Shown here piece by piece: positions 1-8,790 of a DNA stretch of 64,000 nt. Positions within the stretch are counted from its first letter, which is position 1. Each line of letters starts with the position of its first letter. The notes below the pieces were generated by a model that worked only from the letters and a program-made list of their open reading frames with translations, had not been told where the DNA came from and made no database searches. This DNA comes from Aromatoleum anaerobium (GTDB lineage: Bacteria > Pseudomonadota > Gammaproteobacteria > Burkholderiales > Rhodocyclaceae), in the NCBI RefSeq assembly GCF_012910705.2, contig NZ_WTVG02000038.1, forward strand, positions 1 to 64,000, in the 5' to 3' direction. The translations under genes and the position numbers were made by a program.

Positions 1-51
1 CACATCCAACAGGCCGTCAACCCCTTCCTGAAGCGATTTGAAAACGCCCCA
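1..51. other. window edge, downstream of dnaB
   Basis: These 51 bases follow the dnaB stop codon. No gene, hairpin or promoter can be supported in so short a stretch. Confidence 0.5.
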
Positions 52-1452
52 TCAATACCCGGCCGAGCCTCCCGCATAATTCTCGAACCGCGTGCATTCG
101 CCAATAAACGTCATCCGGACCGTTCCGGTGGGCCCGTTACGATGCTTGCCGATGATCAGCTCGGCCGAGCCCTTGTCCGGGGAGTCCGGATTGTAGACCT
201 CGTCGCGGTAGATGAACATGATGATGTCGGCATCCTGCTCGATAGCACCCGATTCACGCAGGTCGGACATCACCGGACGTTTGTTCGGGCGCTGCTCCAG
301 GCTGCGGTTGAGCTGCGACAGCGCGATGATCGGTACGTGCAGTTCCTTCGCGAGCGACTTGATCGAACGCGAAATTTCGGAGAGCTCGGAGGCGCGATTG
401 TCCGTGTCCTTCGTGCCGGTCATCAGCTGGATGTAGTCGATGACGATCAGGCCGAGCTTGCCGCACTGGCGCGACAAACGGCGCGCACGCGCGCGAAGAT
501 CGATCGGGTTGAGGCCCGGCGTCTCATCGATGAACAACGGCGCGTCGTAGAGCTTGCCCATCGCCGCCGTGAGCCGCTGCCAATCCTCGTCGCCGAGACG
601 ACCGGTACGGATCTTCTGCTGGTCGATTCGCCCCACTGACGAGATGAAACGTGTCGCGAGCTGCGTGCCCGGCATTTCCATCGAGAAAATCGCCACCGGC
701 AAACGACAATCGACGGCGACATGCTCGGCGACGTTCAGCGCGAAAGTTGTCTTGCCCATCGCGGGTCGGCCCGCGACGATGATCATGTCGGACGGCTGCA
801 GGCCGGAAGTCTTCTCGTCGAGGTCGATGAGGCCGGTAGGCACTCCGGTCACCTCGAGCGGGTTGTCGCGGTCGTACAGTTCCTGGACGCGATCAACGAC
901 CTGCTTCAGGATCGGCTGGATCGACACGAAGCCGCTCGCGTGGCGCGCGCCGGCCTCGGCGATCTCGAAGACCTTGGCTTCGGCCTCGTCGAGCAGCGTC
1001 TTCGCGTCCTTGCCGGACGCGCTCAGCGCGCTGGCGGCGATCTCATCGCCCACGGCGACCATCTTGCGCAGGATCGCCCGCTCGCGGACGATTTCCGCGT
1101 AGCGGCGGATGTTTGCCGCAGACGGGGTGTTGTTCGCGACTTCCGCGAGGTATGCGAGCCCGCCCGCCTGCTCGGCTTCGCCGTTCTTTTCGAGCGACTC
1201 GAAGACCGTCACGACGTCCGCGGGTTTCCCCAGGTCGATCAGTCGGGAGATGTGACGGTAGATGCGGCGATGGTCGTCCCGGTAGAAATCCACCTCATTG
1301 ACGAGATCCGCGATTCGCTCCCACGCGGCGTTATCGAGCAGGATGCCGCCGATCAGCGACTGTTCGGCCTCGAGCGAATGTGGCGGGAGCTTGATTGCGG
1401 AAATCTGCGGATCGCTCGAGCTATCGGAAAAGCGTCGCTTTGAAGTGGCCAT
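52..1452 (-). CDS. dnaB: replicative DNA helicase DnaB
   Basis: Hexameric 5'-3' helicase that unwinds DNA at the replication fork and recruits DnaG primase. The 466-residue product has the usual DnaB length. An N-terminal domain (about residues 25-130) begins with the typical PHSLEAEQSLIGG segment. It is followed by a RecA-like motor with Walker A GRPAMGKT at 228-235 and a Walker B-type hydrophobic stretch ending in IDYIQLM. The ATG at 1450-1452 gives the standard N-terminus. It is the last gene of the rpsF-priB-rpsR-rplI-dnaB group. An intrinsic terminator lies between rplI and dnaB, so dnaB probably needs its own promoter or readthrough. Identification is secure. Confidence 0.97.
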   Translation of the reverse strand: MATSKRRFSDSSSDPQISAIKLPPHSLEAEQSLIGGILLDNAAWERIADLVNEVDFYRDDHRRIYRHISRLIDLGKPADVVTVFESLEKNGEAEQAGGLAYLAEVANNTPSAANIRRYAEIVRERAILRKMVAVGDEIAASALSASGKDAKTLLDEAEAKVFEIAEAGARHASGFVSIQPILKQVVDRVQELYDRDNPLEVTGVPTGLIDLDEKTSGLQPSDMIIVAGRPAMGKTTFALNVAEHVAVDCRLPVAIFSMEMPGTQLATRFISSVGRIDQQKIRTGRLGDEDWQRLTAAMGKLYDAPLFIDETPGLNPIDLRARARRLSRQCGKLGLIVIDYIQLMTGTKDTDNRASELSEISRSIKSLAKELHVPIIALSQLNRSLEQRPNKRPVMSDLRESGAIEQDADIIMFIYRDEVYNPDSPDKGSAELIIGKHRNGPTGTVRMTFIGECTRFENYAGGSAGY

Positions 1453-1525
1453 CGGGGCACGGGTCCTTGCGAAAAGGGGAGAAATTCTAGCGAAGCGGGA
1501 ACAGGACTGAAAAGACGACGCTGAA

Positions 1526-1552
1526 AAGCAAAGGGGCTGCCGAAGCAGCCCC
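1526..1552 (-). terminator. intrinsic terminator after rplI
   Basis: On the minus strand an 8-bp GC stem (GGGGCTGC pairing with GCAGCCCC, plus-strand 1533-1540 with 1545-1552) closes a TTCG tetraloop. It is followed by the T-rich run TTTGCTTTT. It lies 26 bases past the rplI stop and should end most transcripts of the ribosomal-protein operon before dnaB. Confidence 0.8.
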
Positions 1553-1577
1553 TTCAGGATTAGACTTCCTGCGCAGC

Positions 1578-2030
1578 TTACTGCTGTTCGCCCAGCACCG
1601 AAACGGTGATCGGCACAACGATATCAGAGTGCAGCGCGACATCGATTTGGGAATCGCCGACCTGCTTGATCGGGCCTTCCGGCATGCGCACGGCGCTGCG
1701 CTCGATCTTGAAGCCCTGCTTTTCAAGCGCGTCGACGATGTCGATGTTGCTGACCGAACCGAACAGGCGTCCGTCCATGCCGGCCTTGCGGGTAATCTGC
1801 ACCATCAGGCCTTCGAGCTTGGTGGCGATCGCCTGGGCCTCTGCCACCTTCTCGGCGTGAGCGCGTTCGAGTTCGGCGCGCAGGGCCTCGAACTGGGCCA
1901 TGTTCGATTGCGTCGCGCGCTTGGCCTTGCCTTGCGGGATCAGGTAGTTGCGCGCGTAGCCGTCCTTGACCTTGACGACGTCGCCGAGCACGCCGAGGTT
2001 GGCGACTTTTTCGAGCAGAATGATTTGCAT
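1578..2030 (-). CDS. rplI: 50S ribosomal protein L9
   Basis: Large-subunit protein that binds 23S rRNA near the L1 stalk and helps hold the reading frame. The 150-residue length is standard. The N-terminal domain carries the L9 signature ([18 protein letters not shown]) at about residues 8-32. A long helical linker with Glu/Ala/Lys and a C-terminal rRNA-binding domain follow. It lies 15 bases downstream of rpsR on the same strand, and a strong hairpin terminator follows it. Confidence 0.98.
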   Translation of the reverse strand: MQIILLEKVANLGVLGDVVKVKDGYARNYLIPQGKAKRATQSNMAQFEALRAELERAHAEKVAEAQAIATKLEGLMVQITRKAGMDGRLFGSVSNIDIVDALEKQGFKIERSAVRMPEGPIKQVGDSQIDVALHSDIVVPITVSVLGEQQ

Positions 2031-2045
2031 GTCCGATCTCTCCTC

Positions 2046-2321
2046 TTACTTGTGCAGATCGGTGTAGGGCAGCAGCGCGAGGAAGCGTGCGCGCTTGATC
2101 GCGGTCGACAGCTGACGCTGGTAGCCGGCCTTCGTGCCGGTAATGCGGGCCGGCATGATCTTGCTGTTTTCGGTGACGAAGTCCTTCAGGATATCGACAT
2201 CCTTGTAGTCGACTTCCTCGATCTTCTCCGCGGTGAAGCGGCAGAACTTGCGACGCTTGAACAGACCGCGGTTGCCGCGATCATCCTTTTTCTTGAACTT
2301 CGACTTGGGCTTGAAAGCCAT
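2046..2321 (-). CDS. rpsR: 30S ribosomal protein S18
   Basis: Small-subunit protein that pairs with S6 on the platform. The 91-residue product starts [13 protein letters not shown] and contains the S18 core ([19 protein letters not shown], residues about 22-41). Two in-frame ATGs lie 6 bases apart (2327 and 2321). The GGAAGGA ribosome binding site is about 8 bases from the second but almost touches the first, so the second is chosen. The first 41 bases are shared with the end of priB in another frame, which implies translational coupling. Confidence 0.95.
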   Translation of the reverse strand: MAFKPKSKFKKKDDRGNRGLFKRRKFCRFTAEKIEEVDYKDVDILKDFVTENSKIMPARITGTKAGYQRQLSTAIKRARFLALLPYTDLHK

Positions 2322-2637
2322 TTTCATTTCCTTCCAGAAATTCGATCTTGCTCAGGTGCAGCACCGGCATCCGGCTGCGAAGACTCTTCGCTGCGAGAAA
2401 GCCGGTGGCCCGTATCCTCATGCCGGGAGAGGCGCCGGCCAGCACGCTGGCCAACTCGCCGACCGCGACCGCCTGCAGTTCCACCGAAACGTCGCGGGCG
2501 ATGCCACCCTCGTCCTGTTTCGATTCGTGCGCGAGGCCGCAAGCGGCGATCGGCACTCCTGCCGGGGTTCGACGCAACGGCAGCATCTCGGCTATCCGTG
2601 CATCGAGGCGCAGTTCGTTCGCCCCGGGTTCAGCCAC
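2281..2637 (-). CDS. priB: primosomal replication protein N, PriB
   Basis: Single-stranded-DNA-binding OB-fold protein that works with PriA in restarting stalled replication forks. The 118-residue product starts at a GTG placed one base after the rpsF TGA. It has the OB-fold pattern expected of PriB ([12 protein letters not shown], then G.PIA...L.HES, then [12 protein letters not shown]). It is slightly longer than the roughly 104-residue E. coli protein. Its 3' end runs 41 bases into rpsR. Position between rpsF and rpsR is the classical one for priB in beta- and gammaproteobacteria and supports the call. Confidence 0.93.
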   Translation of the reverse strand: MAEPGANELRLDARIAEMLPLRRTPAGVPIAACGLAHESKQDEGGIARDVSVELQAVAVGELASVLAGASPGMRIRATGFLAAKSLRSRMPVLHLSKIEFLEGNENGFQAQVEVQEKG

Positions 2638-2638
2638 C

Positions 2639-3025
2639 TCAGGCGGATTCGGCCTCGGCCGGCTTCGCTTCGTCGGTGGCCGGTGCGGCGGTCAGCGAAC
2701 GCGACTTCTCTTCCTTCATCATCGGCGACGGAGTGGTCACGGCGGCCTTCGTCTTGACGACCAGGTGACGCAGCACGGCGTCGTTGAACTTGAACGCATG
2801 CTCGAGTTCGCCGAGGGCTTCGCCGTCGCACTCGATGTTCATGAGCACGTAGTGGGCCTTGTGCACCTTCTGGATCGGGTAAGCCATCTGGCGGCGGCCC
2901 CAGTCTTCGAGGCGATGGATCTGGCCATTGCGCGCGGTGACGATCGCCTTGTAGCGCTCGATCATCGCCGGGACCTGTTCCGACTGGTCCGGGTGGACGA
3001 TGAATACAACTTCATAATGTCGCAT
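2639..3025 (-). CDS. rpsF: 30S ribosomal protein S6
   Basis: Small-subunit protein that binds S18 and 16S rRNA. The start is ATG at 3023-3025, behind an AAGGAGT ribosome binding site, giving 128 residues beginning [17 protein letters not shown]. Longer readings upstream have no family similarity. The conserved S6 segment [20 protein letters not shown] lies at about residues 48-67. The tail after residue 100 is rich in Lys, Glu and Ala, as in many betaproteobacterial S6 proteins. First gene of the operon, with a promoter at 3093-3121. Confidence 0.97.
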   Translation of the reverse strand: MRHYEVVFIVHPDQSEQVPAMIERYKAIVTARNGQIHRLEDWGRRQMAYPIQKVHKAHYVLMNIECDGEALGELEHAFKFNDAVLRHLVVKTKAAVTTPSPMMKEEKSRSLTAAPATDEAKPAEAESA

Positions 3026-3092
3026 GCAGACTCCTTGCGGTTTGATGTCAGCTCCCCGGCATGCGGACCGGTGGAGCAAGGGAAAGCCGGGC

Positions 3093-3121
3093 AGGATAGC
3101 AGGAAAGGCGCAGGGAATCAA
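3093..3121 (-). promoter_or_regulatory. sigma70-type promoter of rpsF operon
   Basis: On the minus strand TTGATT (3116-3121) and TATCCT (3093-3098) are separated by exactly 17 bases. This lies about 70 bases upstream of the rpsF ATG. The ISAs1 target duplication starts 7 bases farther upstream, so the IS replaced only sequence beyond the -35 box. Confidence 0.65.
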
Positions 3122-3128
3122 AAAGCAC

Positions 3129-3138
3129 GATCCGGCCG
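3129..3138. repeat. 10-bp target-site duplication, left copy
   Basis: GATCCGGCCG here is repeated exactly at 4437-4446 on the other side of the ISAs1-family element. A perfect 10-bp duplication fits the 8-10 bp expected for this family and suggests a fairly recent insertion. Confidence 0.93.
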
Positions 3139-3156
3139 CAGGGCAATCGCATCAAA
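3139..3156 (+). repeat. ISAs1 terminal inverted repeat, left
   Basis: CAGGGCAATCGCATCAAA, matched without mismatch by the reverse complement of 4419-4436. It overlaps the last five bases (3152-3156) of the transposase gene. Confidence 0.93.
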
Positions 3157-4303
3157 TCCCCTGTAGTCCCAAGATAGTTTCGCGGTAGGAGTCGGAAGAG
3201 GCGGCGATGATGCGTCGAGTGTGGATGCCGGTTTTTCGAGAAGAGTCGAGGCGAAAGAGATTGAGGACAAGACGACGAATGATGGCGAGGTTGGCGCCGG
3301 CGTTCTTTACGCGGGCACGCATCTGGTCGTCGTTCAAGGCGACATCGAGGCACCAATGAACACGATTTTCTATGCCCCAATGACTGCGAACCGCATTCGC
3401 CAGCGTTGCGGCATCGGCGGCAATGCTGCCGATATAGAGGCGACGCTCGCAGCTGGTCTTGCCGTTGATCGTCCGTTCTGCCTCAATCACCCCGAACATC
3501 ATGAGGTCCGGCCATTGCTGCGGATTGGCCAAACACGCCAGTTGATCGAAGGCCCAGCAGCGGCGCACTTCCAGACGGCCGTGATCCTTCTCGACCGACT
3601 CGACGTAGGTGTGCCTGGTCGCTTTCCAGCCCTCGGACTGGCCGATCTCGAAGAAGGTCGTGATCGATTCAGCCAGGGTCGGCTGGTTGTCCTTCACGGA
3701 CAGGACGTAATCGGCTTCCTTGTCCCGAATCGATTGGGCGATGTTGGCGTGGGTACCCATGGCATCGATGGTGACGATGACACCCTTGAGCATCAGGGCT
3801 TCCAGCAGGACGGGAATCGCGGTCAGTTCGTTGGACTTCTCGGCACAGGCTTCCTGCCCCAACACCAATCCGGCCTCGGCGGCGAACGCACTGACCATGT
3901 GCAATGCCTGCTTGCCCGCCTGACGACTGCGCCGACTCGCTTTGCCGTCGATCGCCACGACCGTGCCTTCGGCCAGCGCCGGCAGCACGCCGCCGACCCA
4001 GCGGCGGAACCCTGCCTCCAGCGCTTTCTTGTCCAGCAGCCCGAACAGACGGCCAATAGTGTCGTGCGACGGAATCCCGTTCTCCAGCTTCAAGAAGCGC
4101 CGCAACCAGTCAAGGCGCTCCTTGGACCAGTCTTCAACGCCGACAAAGTCGTCGATCCCGCACACCAGGGCGCAGACCGTGATCACCAGTATCTCCACCA
4201 AGTCGTGTTTCGACCGTCCCGCCACACGCGGATCAGGAAGGCCAGAAAACGCCTCCACCAGCGACAACTTCTCGCTTCCAGTTCCCCGATTTCCCGTCTC
4301 CAT
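3152..4303 (-). CDS. ISAs1-family DDE transposase
   Basis: Cut-and-paste transposase of 383 residues. The N-terminal part (about 15-100) matches the ISAs1-associated domain (FSGLPDPRVAGRSKHDLVEI, then HDTIGRLF). The DDE catalytic residues are likely D119 (AIDGKASR), D180 (TIDAMGTHA) and E312 (HWGIENRVHWCLD). The frame is uninterrupted from an ATG near the right end of the element to a stop within the left repeat. Related proteins are often annotated as H-repeat-associated proteins. It probably acts only on its own element. Confidence 0.95.
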   Translation of the reverse strand: METGNRGTGSEKLSLVEAFSGLPDPRVAGRSKHDLVEILVITVCALVCGIDDFVGVEDWSKERLDWLRRFLKLENGIPSHDTIGRLFGLLDKKALEAGFRRWVGGVLPALAEGTVVAIDGKASRRSRQAGKQALHMVSAFAAEAGLVLGQEACAEKSNELTAIPVLLEALMLKGVIVTIDAMGTHANIAQSIRDKEADYVLSVKDNQPTLAESITTFFEIGQSEGWKATRHTYVESVEKDHGRLEVRRCWAFDQLACLANPQQWPDLMMFGVIEAERTINGKTSCERRLYIGSIAADAATLANAVRSHWGIENRVHWCLDVALNDDQMRARVKNAGANLAIIRRLVLNLFRLDSSRKTGIHTRRIIAASSDSYRETILGLQGI

Positions 4304-4418
4304 GAGTCACCCCAAAAAGACAGAAAACTACACAAATCAAGATCCTGTGAACAGCCCCGGCGTAATCCATTGACTGTTAACGGTTTTTTCAGTGGGTCAA
4401 CGACAATGGCATCCGCAT

Positions 4419-4436
4419 TTTGATGCGATTGCCCTG
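4419..4436 (-). repeat. ISAs1 terminal inverted repeat, right
   Basis: The reverse complement of the left 18-bp repeat, with no mismatch. It is followed directly by the second copy of the 10-bp target duplication at 4437-4446. Confidence 0.93.
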
Positions 4437-4446
4437 GATCCGGCCG
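4437..4446. repeat. 10-bp target-site duplication, right copy
   Basis: GATCCGGCCG, identical to 3129-3138. It marks the outer boundary of the IS on the hrpA side, 21 bases beyond the hrpA stop codon. Confidence 0.93.
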
Positions 4447-4467
4447 CCATCCGGCCTCGCATCATCC

Positions 4468-7400
4468 TCAACGCGGTCGCGCATCCCAGATCTTCTGCAG
4501 CCGCTTGAGCGACATCGGCATCGGCGTCTTCAGTTCCTGGGCGAACAGCCCGACGCGCAACTCCTCGAGCAGCCAGCGGAATTCCTCGAGCGCCGGATCG
4601 GTGACGCCCGCCTTGCGTTTCGCGAGCAGCTCGCGCTCGAACGGCTGCGCGAGAGAGCGCCAGTCGGCGGCGAGCTGGGCGTCGCGCGCCGGATTGTTGC
4701 GCAGCTTGTCGAGCCGCACGCCGGCCGCCTTCAGGTAGCGGGAAAATTCCGCCAGGCGCTCCCACGGGAACGCGAGCAGGAAGTTCTTCGGCAGCAGTTC
4801 GCGCACTTGCGACTGGATATCGGCGGCGACCTCGGGAAACGCGCGCAGCCCGGTCAGCCGTTTCTGCAGCGCCGCGTGCTCGGCGATCAACGCGGCGGCG
4901 AGGCGCATGAATTCCTGCGCGACGAGCGTGACGCGCGGCTTGGCCTCCGCGCAGCGGCGCTCGAAGCTTGCGGCGTCGGGTGGCAGCGGATCGAGCAGGC
5001 AAGTGCGCGCGAGGGTTGCGGCGACGAGTTGCGCCTTGAGTTCGGCCTCGGTGCCGAACGGGATGAACGCGAGCGCCAGATCGCGCAGGCCGGGCAGCTT
5101 CTCGATCGCCCTGACCTGGTCCTTGAGCACGAGCGTGAAGAGCCGCGCGAGCCCCTTGCGATGGACTTTCGCCGCTTCCTCGGGCGTGTCGTAGGGGCGC
5201 AGCGAGACGCTGTCGCCGTCATCGTGCAGCGCCGGATAGCCGATGACGTCACGCCCGGCGACTTTTACTTCGAGCAGTTCGGGCAGCGGGCCGAAAGTCC
5301 AAGCCGTGAAGCCCTCCAGAGCTGGGGATGCGGGAGATGACGGTGACTGGTGCTCCGCACCAGCCGTGGCGCCGGCTTTTGCGCGCGCGACGCGGCTCGC
5401 GGGAGACGTTGCTCCGCGAGGCAAAGTGTCGGACTGCTTCGCCGCTTCGTGTTCCGGCAACGCGATGCGCGCCGCGCGGAAGCGCTCGGCGACCTGGTCG
5501 CGCAGCCTCGTGCGCAATTCCGCCAGGTTGCGCGACTGGCCGAGCACGCGGCCATGCTCGTCGACGACGCGGAAATTCATGAAGAAATGCGGATTGAGGT
5601 TTTCAGGGCGGAAGGACTCCATCGGCAGCTTCAGCGACACGCGCTCCTCGACGAAGCGTTGCAGCGCGCGCAGCAGCGCTTCGTCGCCATTGAACTCGCC
5701 CGCCTCGAACTGTTCGACGAAAGCAGCGGCGCTGTCAGCGACCGGCTGCAGCCGGTGGCGATGCCGCTGCGGCACGGTGCGCAGCAGCGCGGCGGCCTTT
5801 TCCCCGAGCAGGCCGGGCACGAGCCACTCGCAGCGATTCGCCGGCACCTGGTTCAGCATCGCGAGCGGCACGGTCAGCGTGACGCCGTCGTCGGGCTCGC
5901 CGGGCTGGTGAAGATAGGTCAGCTTCAGCTTCTGCCCGAGCACGTCGAAGGTCGACGGGAAGCGGTCGGTCGTGATGCCTTCGGCCTCGTGGCGCATCAG
6001 CTGGTCGCGCGTCAGGTACAGCAGCTTCGGCTCGGCCTGCTCGGCCGTCTTGCGCCAGCGCTCGAAGCTCGCGACATCCATGACGTCGGGCGGCAGTTTC
6101 GCGTCGTAGAAGGCAAAGATCAGCTCCTCATCGACGAGCACGTCCGGCCGCCGCGACTTGTGTTCGAGCCGTTCGATCTCGGCGACGAGCCGCCGGTTGT
6201 GCTGCAGGAAAGCCATGCCGCGCGCCGGCCCCTCGGCGATTTCGCCCTGCACGAGACCTTCGCGGATGAAGAGTTCGCGGCACAGCGCCGGATCGGTGTC
6301 GCGGTAGCCGACCCCGCGCCGCGGGTAGAGCACGAGTCCGTGCAGCGTGCCGCGCTCCCACGCGCGCACCGCTCCCGACGCCTTCGACCAGTGCGGCTCG
6401 AAGACCTGACGCTTGACGAGATGAGCGCCGATTTCTTCCAGCCATTCCGGCTCGATCTTCGCGAGGCAACGGCCGAAGAGCCTTGAGGTCTCGACGAGTT
6501 CGGCGCAGACGATCCACTTGCCGGCCTTTTTCGCCAGCGCCGAACCGGGATGCGGCCAGAAGCGGATGCCGCGCGCGCCGAGATAACTGCCCGCCTGCGG
6601 GCCGCTCGCATCCTCGATCTTGCTGCCGACGTGACCCAGCAGGCCGGTCAGCAGCGCCTTGTGGAGCGGTTCGTACTGCGCCGGCTGCTGGTTTTCCCTC
6701 CAGCCGTGCTCGGCGCACAGCGTCAGCAGCTGGCTATGCACGTCGCGCCATTCGCGCAGCCGCATGTAGGACAGATGATGGCGCTTCGCCCACGCTTTCT
6801 GCTTGGCTCCGGACTCGTGCCGCAGCACTTCGTCCCAGGCTTTCCACAGGTTCCAGTACCACAGGAATTCCGAGCGCTGGTCCTGTTCGCCGCCGCGGAA
6901 TTTCGCGTGCGCCTGGTCGGCCGCGCCGGGGCTCTCCGGCGAGCGCTCGCGCGGGTCCTGCACCGACAGCGCGGCGGCGATCACGAGCACTTCAGCCAGG
7001 CAGCCCCGATCGCGTGCGGCGAGGATCATGCGGCCGATCTTCGGGTCGAGCGGCAGCTTCGCGAGCTCGCGGCCGATCGGCGTAAGCTCGCGGACTTCGC
7101 CGTCGCGGGATGGCTCGTTCAGGGCGCCGAGTTCGATCAGCAGCTGGTAGCCGTCGGCGATCATGCGCGGCAGCGGCGCGTCGAGGAAGGGGAAATCCTC
7201 GACTTCGCCCAGGTGCAGCGATTTCATGCGCAGGATCACGCCGGCGAGCGACGAGCGCAGGATCTCCGGGTCGGTGTGCGCCGGGCGTTTGTCGAAATCC
7301 GTCTCGTCGTACAGCCGGAAGCAGATCCCGTCCATGACCCGGCCGCAGCGCCCGGCGCGCTGCTTCGCGGCCGACTGCGCGATCTTCTCGATCTGCAGCT

Positions 7401-8601
7401 GCTCGACCTTGTTGCGGTGCGAGTAGCGCTTGACGCGCGCGAGGCCGGTATCGACGACGTAGCGGATGCCCGGCACCGTCAGCGACGTCTCGGCGACGTT
7501 CGTCGCGAGCACGACGCGCCGCCCGCGCCCCGGCGCGAACACGCGCGACTGCTCCTGCGCCGACTGGCGCGCGAAGAGCGGCAGAACCTCGGTGCTGCCG
7601 GCGTGGTGCGCCTTGCGCAGCGCCTCGGCCGCCTCGCGGATTTCGCGCTCTCCGGGCAGGAACACCAGCACGTCGCCCGGCCCGCTGCGATGCGCCTCGT
7701 CGACCGCATCGACGATCGCGTCGAAGAGATCCCGCCCCTGTCCCTTGTCGCGGCGCGCAGCCTCACGACGCTGGTCCGTCGCAGGCTCGTCGTCGTCCTC
7801 GACCGGCCGGTAGCGCATCTCGATCGGATACAGCCGCCCCGACACCTCGATCACCGGCGCCGGCTTTCCGGGCGTGCCGAAATGGCGCGCGAAGCGCTCC
7901 GCGTCGAGTGTCGCCGACGTGACGATCACTTTCAGGTCGGGACGGCGCGGCAGCAGCGTCCTCAGGTAGCCGAGCAGGAAGTCGATGTTGAGGCTGCGTT
8001 CGTGCGCCTCGTCGATGATCAGCGTGTCGTACGCGGCGAGCAGCGGGTCGCCCTGAGTCTCGGCGAGCAGGATGCCGTCGGTCATCAGCTTGATGTGGGT
8101 CGCCGCGCCGATGCGGTCGGTGAAACGGATCTTGTAGCCGACCGCCTGGCCGAGCTCGGATTTCAGCTCCTGCGCGATGCGCGTCGCGGTCGCGCGCGCG
8201 GCGAGGCGGCGTGGCTGGGTATGGCCGATGAGCCCCGCGGCGCCGCGGCCGAGCGCGAGGCAGATCTTCGGCAGCTGAGTCGTTTTGCCCGAGCCGGTTT
8301 CGCCGCTGACGATGACGACCTGATGCGCGGCGATGGCGGCGGCGATCTCGGCGCGCTTCTGCGTGACCGGCAGCTCCGGCGGGAAGTCGGGGCGCGGCAG
8401 CGCCGACTTTCGTTCGGCGAGGGCCGCGCGCGAGCGCGTCAGCAGCGCCTCGAGATCAGCTTGCGCGCGCTCCCGCCGGGCGCCCTGGGCTCGTCCGAGG
8501 TCGCGGGCGAGGCGCTGCAGTCGCGGGCGGTCGGCGCTCAGGCAGTCGGCGAAGGATTGCCGTTCGCCGGCGTGGGCGGAAAGCGTGTCTATGGTTTTCA
8601 A
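4468..8601 (-). CDS. hrpA: ATP-dependent RNA helicase HrpA
   Basis: DEAH-box RNA helicase; the E. coli homologue acts in mRNA processing and in rescuing collided ribosomes. The 1377-residue product is close to the 1300 of E. coli HrpA. It has Walker A GETGSGKT at 100-107, DEAH at 197-200, the SAT motif in VTSATLD and the arginine-finger motif QRAGRCGRV. The helicase-associated and OB domains follow. The long C-terminal DUF3418-type region ends in the LYxLWDARP-like tail IWDARPR. A Pro/Ala/Ser-rich linker around residues 1055-1090 may be disordered. The IS element lies just past its stop. Confidence 0.96.
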   Translation of the reverse strand: MKTIDTLSAHAGERQSFADCLSADRPRLQRLARDLGRAQGARRERAQADLEALLTRSRAALAERKSALPRPDFPPELPVTQKRAEIAAAIAAHQVVIVSGETGSGKTTQLPKICLALGRGAAGLIGHTQPRRLAARATATRIAQELKSELGQAVGYKIRFTDRIGAATHIKLMTDGILLAETQGDPLLAAYDTLIIDEAHERSLNIDFLLGYLRTLLPRRPDLKVIVTSATLDAERFARHFGTPGKPAPVIEVSGRLYPIEMRYRPVEDDDEPATDQRREAARRDKGQGRDLFDAIVDAVDEAHRSGPGDVLVFLPGEREIREAAEALRKAHHAGSTEVLPLFARQSAQEQSRVFAPGRGRRVVLATNVAETSLTVPGIRYVVDTGLARVKRYSHRNKVEQLQIEKIAQSAAKQRAGRCGRVMDGICFRLYDETDFDKRPAHTDPEILRSSLAGVILRMKSLHLGEVEDFPFLDAPLPRMIADGYQLLIELGALNEPSRDGEVRELTPIGRELAKLPLDPKIGRMILAARDRGCLAEVLVIAAALSVQDPRERSPESPGAADQAHAKFRGGEQDQRSEFLWYWNLWKAWDEVLRHESGAKQKAWAKRHHLSYMRLREWRDVHSQLLTLCAEHGWRENQQPAQYEPLHKALLTGLLGHVGSKIEDASGPQAGSYLGARGIRFWPHPGSALAKKAGKWIVCAELVETSRLFGRCLAKIEPEWLEEIGAHLVKRQVFEPHWSKASGAVRAWERGTLHGLVLYPRRGVGYRDTDPALCRELFIREGLVQGEIAEGPARGMAFLQHNRRLVAEIERLEHKSRRPDVLVDEELIFAFYDAKLPPDVMDVASFERWRKTAEQAEPKLLYLTRDQLMRHEAEGITTDRFPSTFDVLGQKLKLTYLHQPGEPDDGVTLTVPLAMLNQVPANRCEWLVPGLLGEKAAALLRTVPQRHRHRLQPVADSAAAFVEQFEAGEFNGDEALLRALQRFVEERVSLKLPMESFRPENLNPHFFMNFRVVDEHGRVLGQSRNLAELRTRLRDQVAERFRAARIALPEHEAAKQSDTLPRGATSPASRVARAKAGATAGAEHQSPSSPASPALEGFTAWTFGPLPELLEVKVAGRDVIGYPALHDDGDSVSLRPYDTPEEAAKVHRKGLARLFTLVLKDQVRAIEKLPGLRDLALAFIPFGTEAELKAQLVAATLARTCLLDPLPPDAASFERRCAEAKPRVTLVAQEFMRLAAALIAEHAALQKRLTGLRAFPEVAADIQSQVRELLPKNFLLAFPWERLAEFSRYLKAAGVRLDKLRNNPARDAQLAADWRSLAQPFERELLAKRKAGVTDPALEEFRWLLEELRVGLFAQELKTPMPMSLKRLQKIWDARPR

Positions 8602-8790
8602 TATCGGTGTCGCCGGACAATAAGCGCGTCCGACGCCGGAAGAGGGAAATCGTTCCGGACGAGCCGGCGAGGACGGCCTTTCCGGTGGCGAGGCGGGATT
8701 ATGCCAGAACGCGGCGGGGCCGCCGCATGGCGTGGAGTGCCGACCGGAGCGAGGGACGGAATCTTCCGCCCCTCGCCGTCGGCGGCGCGA

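Larger units (their letters stand above)
3139..4436 (-). mobile_element. complete ISAs1-family insertion sequence
   Basis: A 1298-bp element bounded by perfect 18-bp inverted repeats: CAGGGCAATCGCATCAAA at 3139-3156 and its complement at 4419-4436. It is flanked by identical 10-bp direct repeats (3129-3138 and 4437-4446). It carries one intact transposase gene on the minus strand. The transposase stop codon lies inside the left repeat, as is common in compact IS elements. It separates hrpA from the rpsF promoter region. Intact ends, intact gene and perfect duplication suggest it may still be mobile. Confidence 0.95.
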
